A stretch of 64,000 bases of DNA from Photobacterium carnosum (GTDB taxonomy: Bacteria; Pseudomonadota; Gammaproteobacteria; Enterobacterales; Vibrionaceae). The translations under genes and the position numbers were made by a program. Where the stretch lies: contig NZ_NPIB01000019.1 in NCBI RefSeq assembly GCF_002849605.1, positions 24,050 to 88,049 of the forward strand, given 5' to 3'. Of this stretch, positions 57,441 to 64,000 are shown one piece after another. Each line of letters opens with the position of its first letter. Positions within the stretch are counted from its first letter, which is position 1. Under the pieces are notes generated by a model that worked only from the letters and a program-made list of their open reading frames with translations, was not told the origin of the DNA and did no database searches.

Positions 57441-57803
57441 ATGGAAAAGCAAAAACTTAAAGCAGAGCGTAAAACATTAGTTTTATCTATAATCGCAGGT
57501 GTATGTGGTTACGGTACTCTGGCAGTATTGTTTTCAAGTTATGTAACATTCTCTATTTTTCCTGTCTTGGCATTTGCCATGGCAGTGTATTGTTTATATC
57601 AAGAATATATGCGTAAACCTATGGCGGAAGGTATTACTGCCGTTGCGAGTGCATGTTTCTTCGTTGGTATATTTGGTTATGCGGCATTACTTCGCGCAGA
57701 ATACCCTGATATGGGCTCAAATTTCATTCCGCTAATAATTACATTGGTATTACTATTTTGGGTGTCATACAAAATGGGTGTCATGGATAAAAAAGCAGCG
57801 TAA
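57441..57803 (+). CDS. yijD: DUF1422 inner-membrane protein YijD
   Basis: A 120-residue membrane protein with four hydrophobic helices (about 12-30, 34-48, 62-82 and 93-113) and a short basic N-terminus. It corresponds to E. coli YijD, co-transcribed with fabR; function unknown. Ends before a strong shared terminator with trmA. Confidence 0.92.
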   Translation: MEKQKLKAERKTLVLSIIAGVCGYGTLAVLFSSYVTFSIFPVLAFAMAVYCLYQEYMRKPMAEGITAVASACFFVGIFGYAALLRAEYPDMGSNFIPLIITLVLLFWVSYKMGVMDKKAA

Positions 57804-57823
57804 GTTATATTCGCTGTGATTTG

Positions 57824-57853
57824 AAAAAGGCGCTGATAGCGCCTTTTTTATTT
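57824..57853. terminator. Bidirectional terminator between yijD and trmA
   Basis: AAAAAGGCGC and GCGCCTTTTT pair around TGATA, with A- and T-runs for both directions. Confidence 0.88.
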
Positions 57854-57873
57854 TTACCTTTGAGGACTACAGC

Positions 57874-58980
57874 TTATTTACGCTCTAGTAATATGCCCGC
57901 TTCCATATGATGGGTGTAAGGGAATTGGTCAAATAAGGCAAATCGAGTAATGTTGTGGGTTTCAGTTAAGATGGCTAAATTGTCACGTAATGTCTCAGGA
58001 TTACATGAGATATACATGATGTTGTCGTAGCCTTGTACCATGCGACAAGTACCGTCATCCATACCTGAACGTGGTGGATCGACAAAAATGGTGTTGCAGT
58101 TATAACTTTGCAAATCAACATTCTGGTCTTTTAGACGACGGAATTCACGTTTACCCGCCATTGCATCAGTAAAATCTTCCGCAGACATACGAATAATTTG
58201 TACGTTTTCAATATTGTTTATCGCAATATTGTATTGTGCAGAATCAACCGATGGTTTTGCCAGTTCTGTTGCCAGTACACGCTCAAAGTTTGGCGCAAGT
58301 GCTAATGAGAAATTACCATTACCACAGTACAGTTCCAGTAAATCACCTGCGCTGTCTTGAGTACAATCAACTGCCCATTCTAGCATTTTCTGTGCGACTT
58401 CACCGTTAGGTTGGGTAAAGCTATTTTCAACTTGCTTGTAAGTCAGTGCGTTATCGTGAACCTTTAATTGTTCAATAACGTAATCTTGGTCTAAGACGAT
58501 TTTCATCTTACGTGCACGACCAATCAGATTTAACTTAAACCCTTCATCATTTAAACGTTGCTTTAGCTGTTTTGCGGCTACTGTCCATTCATCATCAAGC
58601 TGACGGTGATAAAGCATAGAAACCAGAATTTCACCACTTAGGGTCGATAAAAAATCCACCTGAAACAGTTTGTGGCGCAGGGTTTTTATTGGCTTAATTG
58701 CTTCAAGTAGCATTGGCATTACATCGTTAATTAGACGACTTGCTGCTGGGAATTTATCAACACGGTATTTTTCACGAGTGTGTTGATCGAACATGATGTA
58801 ATACAGTTCTTCGCCTTCGTGCCAAACACGAAATTCTGCACGCATACGGTAATGCTCTGCAGGAGAGGCAAACACCTCCAATTCAGGCGTTTCAAAATCG
58901 CTAAGTAGATCTTGAATACGCGCTGCTTTTTCATCCAACTGGGGCTGGTAATCAGCGATATTAAGGACGGTGGATGTCAT
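57874..58980 (-). CDS. trmA: tRNA (uracil-5-)-methyltransferase TrmA
   Basis: A 368-residue enzyme that makes ribothymidine at U54 in the T-loop of tRNAs. It starts with the family N-terminus [17 protein letters not shown]. The SAM-binding motif is [14 protein letters not shown], the catalytic nucleophile lies in YISCNPETL, and [13 protein letters not shown] is the conserved loop. Convergent with yijD and divergent from btuB, exactly as in E. coli. Confidence 0.97.
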   Translation of the reverse strand: MTSTVLNIADYQPQLDEKAARIQDLLSDFETPELEVFASPAEHYRMRAEFRVWHEGEELYYIMFDQHTREKYRVDKFPAASRLINDVMPMLLEAIKPIKTLRHKLFQVDFLSTLSGEILVSMLYHRQLDDEWTVAAKQLKQRLNDEGFKLNLIGRARKMKIVLDQDYVIEQLKVHDNALTYKQVENSFTQPNGEVAQKMLEWAVDCTQDSAGDLLELYCGNGNFSLALAPNFERVLATELAKPSVDSAQYNIAINNIENVQIIRMSAEDFTDAMAGKREFRRLKDQNVDLQSYNCNTIFVDPPRSGMDDGTCRMVQGYDNIMYISCNPETLRDNLAILTETHNITRFALFDQFPYTHHMEAGILLERK

Positions 58981-59137
58981 AGTGTGTGCCTCGACTGCTC
59001 AAAATAAGACCGCAGATTTTATTGCATTGCACACTGATGTCCAGTGTTGATCCAAATTAAAATATTTATGTATCCAAAAACTCATAACTAATACCAAACA
59101 AAACTAGACATAAAAGCAATACAACACTAGCATTCTC

Positions 59138-59365
59138 GCTGTGCTGGTTAAGCCTTAGACGGCTCGGGAATACGGTGTAAATCCGTAACTGACGCGCAGC
59201 GGTAATAGAGAACGAACGCACATGGATGTAATCCAAACACTGTTGATGTTCCCTACTGATAATCACTGCATTATTTAGTATAGCGGCAATGGGAAGTTGT
59301 TGCCTAGGCGACCTAATGGTCATGCTCTTAAGTCCGAATACCAACCAGCAAGACAAGCAATATTG
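59138..59365 (+). ncRNA. Cobalamin riboswitch of btuB
   Basis: The core GGGAATACGGTGTAAATCCG continues into ACTGACGCGCAGCGGTAA (59165-59204), the conserved J6/3 and P6 region. A B12 box AAGTCCGAATACCAACCAGC lies at 59330-59349. Between them are the expected peripheral helices. A 14-base palindrome AAGCAATATTGCTT (59355-59368) after the aptamer may belong to the expression platform, close to the ribosome site AGGAA at 59387. Adenosylcobalamin binding is expected to lower btuB translation. Confidence 0.93.
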
Positions 59366-59396
59366 CTTTGTTATAAACGCGACTTAGGAAATTGTA

Positions 59397-61229
59397 ATGA
59401 AAAAATCCCTTTTAGCCGCGACGGTAGCGTCGTTGTGCCTCCCTTCTTTTGCTTCATTTGCGGCTGATACAACATCTGATGATGTAATGGTGGTAACTGC
59501 TAATCGTTTTGAGCAACCTGTAACCTCAGTGCTGGCACCTTTTAATGTCGTGACTCGTCAAGACATCGATAAAGTACAAGCGAAAACGCTAACGGAAGTG
59601 TTGAGCTTATTACCTGGAGTACAGATCACTCAAAATGGTGGTCGTGGACAAAGTTCTAGTATTTTTGTGCGAGGTGCAAACTCGGATCAAGTTTTGGTCT
59701 TGGTTGATGGTATTCGTATGGCTCGCTCTGTAGCGGGTAACGTAGATTTTAATCAAATTCCATTAACTCAAGTGCAGCGGATTGAATTTACTCGTGGTGC
59801 TCGTGCGGCAATTTATGGCTCTGAAGCTATTGGTGGTGTGATCAATATCATTACCCTAACAGGAACAGATACGCCATCAAAAACGAAATTAGATTTGGGT
59901 ATTGGTAGTCATAATTATCAAGAAGCAAATGTTTCTGGTGCGTATAACATCGGTGATAACAGCGTATTACAAGTTGCTGCTGGTTATGAAAATGATAAAG
60001 GCTATAACGTTCATCCTCAACCTGGATTGAATGATGGTGATAAACATGGTTTTGATAGCCGTAATGCATCGTTAGCACTCCATCACCAGTTTAGTGACGA
60101 AATCTCGGGTTTTGTTGCGACTCGTTGGTATAAAAATCACTCTCAATATGATGGTTCTAGTGTGTATTCTGGCCATCAGTATGTGAGATCGGAAACTGAA
60201 TTTAATGATTATTCTGCGGGTTTAAAATATGCGCAGGATAGCTATAAGTCATCACTGATTCTTGATTATCAAAAACAAGACAATCTTGATTTGATCGATA
60301 AAACTAATGCAGTGAATCGCAAGGATCAATATCACCAACGTAATGTTCAATGGCATAACCAATATCAACTATTATCAACATTATTAGTGAGTGGTGGTAT
60401 TGATTGGCGCCAAGAGCAATGGAATGATTTAACGGGTTTTGCGGGCAATAAAGAACGAGATAATACTGGCTATTATGCGATTGGCTTATGGGATTACTCT
60501 CCAGTTAGCATCGAAACCAGTGTTCGTCTTGATGATAATCAGCAATATGGCACTCATTCAACGTACAATATTGCTGGTGGTTGGTTTTTAACTGACAACA
60601 TTCAACTTCGTGGTTCGTACGGCACAGCATTTAAAGCCCCTAATCTTTACCAACTTTACGTTAAAAGTGCTTGGTCGACGGGTAACCCTAATTTAAATCC
60701 TGAAACATCAAAAAATATCGATGTATCTCTCCATGCTGATTACGATATTGCAAGCGTTGCTGTTACCGCTTACCAAATGCGTATTGATGATTTAATTGAG
60801 TATGTTAGTGGCACGCCATCGTATGACAATGTTAACGGGGAAAGTAAAATTAAAGGGGTTGAAGTCGAAGCTGACTTTGATACGGGTATTATTACTCACC
60901 AGCTGAACTTTGATTTTAAAGATCCTCGTGACAGTGAAGGCCAACGACTTATACGTCGTGAGAAGTTCTCATTTAAATGGGTGGGTACGGCAAGCTATGG
61001 TGATCTTGATACCGCAGTGACTTACCAGTATCACGGTAAGCGTCCAGATATTTCAGATGTTGAATTGCCTGCATATGATACATGGGATATTGCATTAACA
61101 TATTGGTTGCAGCCAAAACTTGCTTTAAAAGGGCGAGTAGCTAACCTTCTAAATGAAGATTACGAAACGGCTGGTGGCTATGTGATGCCGGGTCGAACTT
61201 ATTATACCAGCATTAATTATCAGTTCTAA
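59397..61229 (+). CDS. btuB: Vitamin B12 TonB-dependent outer-membrane receptor BtuB
   Basis: A 610-residue precursor of a 22-strand outer-membrane barrel with plug domain. The signal peptide ends near residue 22 (SFA-A). The TonB box DVMVVTANR lies at about 29-37. The plug has VLVLVDGIRM and TRGARAAIYGSEAIGGVINI; the end is YYTSINYQF with terminal Phe needed for BamA. It takes up cobalamin with BtuF-CD. Preceded by a B12 riboswitch and ended by a short hairpin. Confidence 0.97.
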   Translation: MKKSLLAATVASLCLPSFASFAADTTSDDVMVVTANRFEQPVTSVLAPFNVVTRQDIDKVQAKTLTEVLSLLPGVQITQNGGRGQSSSIFVRGANSDQVLVLVDGIRMARSVAGNVDFNQIPLTQVQRIEFTRGARAAIYGSEAIGGVINIITLTGTDTPSKTKLDLGIGSHNYQEANVSGAYNIGDNSVLQVAAGYENDKGYNVHPQPGLNDGDKHGFDSRNASLALHHQFSDEISGFVATRWYKNHSQYDGSSVYSGHQYVRSETEFNDYSAGLKYAQDSYKSSLILDYQKQDNLDLIDKTNAVNRKDQYHQRNVQWHNQYQLLSTLLVSGGIDWRQEQWNDLTGFAGNKERDNTGYYAIGLWDYSPVSIETSVRLDDNQQYGTHSTYNIAGGWFLTDNIQLRGSYGTAFKAPNLYQLYVKSAWSTGNPNLNPETSKNIDVSLHADYDIASVAVTAYQMRIDDLIEYVSGTPSYDNVNGESKIKGVEVEADFDTGIITHQLNFDFKDPRDSEGQRLIRREKFSFKWVGTASYGDLDTAVTYQYHGKRPDISDVELPAYDTWDIALTYWLQPKLALKGRVANLLNEDYETAGGYVMPGRTYYTSINYQF

Positions 61230-61252
61230 GGTGTGATTTTTTATAGTTCAAG

Positions 61253-61274
61253 GCCGCCATTGTGCGGCTTTTTT
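61253..61274 (+). terminator. btuB terminator
   Basis: GCCGC and GCGGC arms around a 6-base loop run into T6, right before the next gene. Termination may be partial. Confidence 0.7.
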
Positions 61275-61287
61275 GATGGTGATAAAT

Positions 61288-61986
61288 ATGAAACAAAAAG
61301 TGATTATTAGTTGGTCATCAGGTAAAGATTCAGCTTTAACGTTATGGCGGTTAATGAATGATCCTAACTATGAGGTTGTTGGGCTTTATACAACCCATGT
61401 TGATAACGATGTCCCTTTTCAAGCAACACCTATTGCAGTTGTTAAAAAACAAGCGCAGTTAATTGGTTTACCATTAGTGCTAATTGCATTACCTGAAGTA
61501 TTTCCAGCCAATGATATTTATCAACAGATGATTGTTGATGGGCTAAAAAATTGTGGGTTACCGTTTGATGCTGTCGCTTTTGGTGATTTGTTTTGTAATG
61601 GTATTGCTGATTATCGGCGTCAGTATATTAAGCCAGCAGGTTGGGAGTGTGTTTTTCCATTACTTGGGCAGCCTAGCCATCAGTTAGCCAATGAAATAAT
61701 TGAATGCGGGATTAAAACGAAATTGGTTACCGTTGATAGTACTCAATTGGATACGCGTTTCTGTGGGCGTTGGTTTGATCGTGAATTATTAACTGAATTA
61801 CCGCCGACCATTGATCTCTGTGGCGAGAATGGAGAATTTCATTCGTTAGTCGTCGATGGTCCTTTTTATCAGCAACCACTTAACCTGATATGGTTAGGGT
61901 GTGAAACAGATTCACGGTTTTGCTATCAACGCTATGCACTGGTAGAGACTGACTCATCGCAGTATCATAACGACCCGATATCGTAA
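61288..61986 (+). CDS. DUF71 PP-loop ATPase, diphthine-ammonia-ligase-like, B12-linked
   Basis: A 232-residue protein of the COG2102/DUF71 adenine-nucleotide alpha-hydrolase family, often labelled diphthine-ammonia ligase although bacteria lack diphthamide. The PP-loop SWSSGKDS is at residues 8-15; further conserved parts are GDLFCNGIADYRRQY and CGENGEFHSLVVDGPFY. A comparative-genomics study proposed that a bacterial DUF71 subgroup acts in B12 salvage. Its position directly after riboswitch-controlled btuB supports that here. ATG at 61288; an ATG at 61276 in the terminator tail is also in frame. Confidence 0.85.
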   Translation: MKQKVIISWSSGKDSALTLWRLMNDPNYEVVGLYTTHVDNDVPFQATPIAVVKKQAQLIGLPLVLIALPEVFPANDIYQQMIVDGLKNCGLPFDAVAFGDLFCNGIADYRRQYIKPAGWECVFPLLGQPSHQLANEIIECGIKTKLVTVDSTQLDTRFCGRWFDRELLTELPPTIDLCGENGEFHSLVVDGPFYQQPLNLIWLGCETDSRFCYQRYALVETDSSQYHNDPIS

Positions 61987-62005
61987 TGTAATAAGGTAAG
62001 TGGTA

Positions 62006-62803
62006 GTGAAAAAAGTTGTCATTTTTGATTCAGGGGTAGGTGGTTTATCTGTATATCAAGAAATCTACGCTTTGTTACCTCAAGTGCAGTTTATCTATGC
62101 TTTCGATAATGCCGCTTTTCCCTATGGTGAATTGGATGATGCAACGCTAATCAAGCGTACTAATCATATTGTGTCGTTATTAGCTCATCAGTATCAGGCT
62201 GATTTGGTGGTTATCGCCTGTAATACTGCCAGTACTATCGTTTTACCTTCGTTACGTCAGCAGTTAACAATACCTGTGGTCGGGGTTGTGCCAGCGATAA
62301 AACCTGCAGCGCTGGCTAGTCAAACAAAATCGATTGGTTTACTGGCAACGCCTGCAACGGTTAACCGTCCTTATACTCATCAATTAGTACAGCAATTTGC
62401 GAATGGTTGTGACGTTAAAATGATTGGTTCTACTCGATTGGTGGAAATGGCAGAGCAGAAGCTACGCGGTAAGTCGGTAGATATGGGGGAATTAACTGAG
62501 ATACTAAAACCATGGCAAGGTGTTGTTGATAGTATTGTATTAGGCTGCACACATTTTCCACTTATAAAGCAAGAAATTCAGCAGGCATTAAAGCATCAGG
62601 TAAATATTGTTGATTCAGGTAAAGCAATTGCTAAACGGGTCGTATCATTATTAGAATTATCGAATGATGTTATCGTGGCGCCTAATGCGATACATAATGT
62701 CACATACAGCAGCGCCGCAACATATGATGCTGCGGCGCTGAATAAAAGCTTAAATGAAATGCAATTAGATATTATTCAAGATCTAAACTATCCGCATTTT
62801 TAG
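62006..62803 (+). CDS. murI: Glutamate racemase
   Basis: A 265-residue cofactor-independent racemase making D-glutamate for peptidoglycan. Both catalytic cysteines are present, in VIACNTAST and LGCTHFPL, as is the N-terminal FDSGVGGLSV. Start is GTG: two in-frame GTGs at 62000 and 62006; the second has AAGG nine bases upstream and is preferred. Placed between btuB region and the rRNA operon as in E. coli. Its 3' end overlaps the opposing RRM gene by 32 bases. Confidence 0.95.
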   Translation: MKKVVIFDSGVGGLSVYQEIYALLPQVQFIYAFDNAAFPYGELDDATLIKRTNHIVSLLAHQYQADLVVIACNTASTIVLPSLRQQLTIPVVGVVPAIKPAALASQTKSIGLLATPATVNRPYTHQLVQQFANGCDVKMIGSTRLVEMAEQKLRGKSVDMGELTEILKPWQGVVDSIVLGCTHFPLIKQEIQQALKHQVNIVDSGKAIAKRVVSLLELSNDVIVAPNAIHNVTYSSAATYDAAALNKSLNEMQLDIIQDLNYPHF

Positions 62804-63233
62804 GTTCATTAGCTTCACGGACTTTTAATGTACGTTGGCCATATTCTTGGTTGTTGAGTTGATCAATTGCATTTTCTGCGTCTTGACTGTTCATGACAAC
62901 AAAACCAAAGCCCCTGCGTTTTCCTGTGCGTTTATCTTTCATTAGGCGCACGGCAAAAACATCACCATGCTCTGCAAAAAGGTTTTTTACGTCACTCTCA
63001 TTAGCACGATAGGGAAGGTTGCCAACATAAAGGGTTTTGCTACTCTGAGAAGGATCTAATTCATCGAGGATGGGATTTTTGTTTTCTTGCATAAATCGCA
63101 ACGCCAATCCTGTTAGCATTGCACCAAGCGCAAAACTAATGGCTGGTGGAGTACTGCTGAACATACTGAAGATTAAGGCGCCAATGATGGCGATGGCAAT
63201 CACTGTTATTGTGGTTTGATTATTTGATTTCAT
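62772..63233 (-). CDS. Membrane-anchored RRM RNA-binding protein
   Basis: A 153-residue protein with two hydrophobic helices (about 8-26 and 30-47) followed by a single RNA recognition motif (66-140). RNP2 is LYVGNLPY and RNP1 is KRRGFGFVV, with the aromatic residues that stack on RNA. The RRM resembles bacterial and cyanobacterial glycine-rich RNA-binding proteins. The short C-terminal tail is acidic. ATG at 63233 begins MKSNNQTT; the longer frame to 63293 is rejected. It lies between convergent murI and the rRNA promoter, as in other vibrios I recall. RNA target unknown. Confidence 0.88.
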   Translation of the reverse strand: MKSNNQTTITVIAIAIIGALIFSMFSSTPPAISFALGAMLTGLALRFMQENKNPILDELDPSQSSKTLYVGNLPYRANESDVKNLFAEHGDVFAVRLMKDKRTGKRRGFGFVVMNSQDAENAIDQLNNQEYGQRTLKVREANEPKNADSLDLE

Positions 63234-63431
63234 ATTTAAAGTACATCTCAAAAGGGAAAGAGAAGAATGCGTTAATGGGTGTTTTAACATCAAGTCTATA
63301 ATGATGCCAATTTTAATGGTCTGTAATTAATAATAATTGAGTATAAATATACTCGCATGAGCTTATTTACAGACACATAGTTCACATTAGATGAAATAAT
63401 CAGCAATTACATTCTTTTTTTTTAAAAAGAC

Positions 63432-63467
63432 TTGTCAGAGTGATCAAAGTCTCTATAATGCGGCTCC
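63432..63467 (+). promoter_or_regulatory. rRNA operon P1 promoter
   Basis: TTGTCA (63432-63437) and consensus TATAAT (63454-63459) are 16 bases apart, followed by a GC-rich discriminator GCGGCTCC typical of stringently controlled rRNA promoters. The AT-rich run just upstream (63405-63428) is a likely UP element. Confidence 0.9.
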
Positions 63468-63634
63468 ATCGAAAGAGAATACGGTTAAACAACTGATCGA
63501 GTTCAAACTTTAGATAAAATATTTTTCTTTTGGCATATTCTTAGCAAGAAGAAAGTCAACAAGACGTTTTAGTAAATAAAATCTCTTTTTGACTTTAGTA
63601 CTGAAGTGCGAAGCGCTAATGTATTGAAAGTAAA

Positions 63635-63651
63635 TGTTCTTTAACAATTTG
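63635..63651 (+). promoter_or_regulatory. boxA antitermination site of the rRNA leader
   Basis: TGTTCTTTAACAATTTG nearly equals the E. coli rrn boxA (TGCTCTTTAACA), which binds NusB-S10 for antitermination in the leader. The leader continues to the 16S start at about 63885. Confidence 0.88.
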
Positions 63652-63884
63652 ACCATGCAATCTGTGTGGGCACTCACTGAATAGTTAAGTCGAAAGATTT
63701 ATCAATAAACTGAGTGACCAATACAAAATGACCCAATCTATTTATAGAGAAGATTATTTTGGCACAGTTATTTAATTATCATTTTTTAAATGATAAAAAG
63801 CTTTAAAATTACACTCTTTATTTATAAAGAGTTGGTATTAAAGTCAGTATTTATTGAGCCGTTTCGAAAGAAACAACAAAACTT

Positions 63885-64000
63885 TAATTGAAGAGTTTGA
63901 TCATGGCTCAGATTGAACGCTGGCGGCAGGCCTAACACATGCAAGTCGAGCGGTAACAGAAAGAAAGCTTGCTTTCTTTGCTGACGAGCGGCGGACGGGT
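63885..64000 (+). rRNA. rrs: 16S ribosomal RNA, 5' end (continues beyond window)
   Basis: The sequence AATTGAAGAGTTTGATCATG and the following CTGGCGGCAGGCCTAACACA are the universal bacterial 16S 5' end. The mature start is placed by alignment with E. coli. The V1 helix AAAGAAAGCTTGCTTTCTTT is of the type seen in Photobacterium and Vibrio. Only 116 bases are in the window. Confidence 0.98.

Noticed and set aside
61288..61986. Diphthine-ammonia ligase function
   Set aside because: Diphthamide is made only in archaea and eukaryotes; the btuB context points to corrinoid metabolism.
1..64000. tRNA genes, CRISPR arrays, insertion sequences or prophage genes
   Set aside because: None seen by reading: no tandem spaced repeats, no transposase or integrase other than XerC, and no recognisable tRNA T-loop context.

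Overview
The window is a contiguous piece of a gammaproteobacterial chromosome, almost certainly Vibrionaceae and most likely Photobacterium or a close relative. Evidence: moderately AT-rich DNA with TTA/AAT/ATT-biased codons, the order cyaA-cyaY-lptM-lysA-dapF-xerC-yigB-uvrD, polA followed by Spot 42, glnA-glnL-glnG, typA, pckA-hslO-hslR-gspC..N, fabR-yijD, trmA, btuB, murI and an rRNA operon, and a 16S 5' end of vibrio type. The genes are ones normally found in the origin-proximal part of chromosome 1. Nearly all are core housekeeping genes. I see no insertion sequence, phage, tRNA or CRISPR array. The assignment rests on recalled family sequences and gene order; no database search was run.

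Layout. 1-5382: 3' end of cyaA, cyaY, then the lptM-lysA-dapF-xerC-yigB operon (the DUF484 gene usual between dapF and xerC is missing). 5435-7807: a four-gene bufferin-type operon (bufA precursor, bufB MNIO enzyme, bufC partner, bufD DoxX protein), the clearest accessory system here. 8055-14793: uvrD with a LexA-like box, ggt, recQ and a DUF3630 gene. 14864-15890: a queuosine-precursor transporter with a preQ1-I riboswitch covering its ribosome binding site, then RyhB with a Fur-like box. 15916-22765: elbB, polA, Spot 42, a second candidate small RNA, engB, cytochrome c4 and a CsrB-type RNA with about 20 GGA motifs. 22965-26164: a zinc-ribbon methyltransferase, yihI, a DUF2489 gene and hemN. 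26283-32171: add, glnG, glnL, a DUF4124 gene and glnA, with a sigma-54 promoter and NtrC boxes. 32538-41621: a possible 26-residue ORF, typA, a DUF2959 lipoprotein, yihY-dtd, yiiD, an AsmA-like gene and pckA. 41955-54999: hslO, hslR and a complete gspC-N type II secretion operon. 55143-63233: nudE-cysQ, fabR-yijD, trmA, a cobalamin riboswitch with btuB, a DUF71 PP-loop ATPase, murI and a membrane-anchored RRM protein. 63432-64000: rRNA promoter, boxA leader and the start of 16S rRNA.

Regulation is unusually readable in this window: two metabolite riboswitches (preQ1, cobalamin), three recognised trans-acting RNAs (RyhB for iron, Spot 42 for carbon, CsrB for CsrA) plus one unassigned candidate, NtrC/sigma-54 control of nitrogen assimilation, a LexA-like box, and a GC-rich discriminator at the rRNA promoter. 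Several genes probably start at non-AUG codons or downstream of the longest possible start; these choices were made from Shine-Dalgarno spacing and remembered family N-termini and are stated for each gene.
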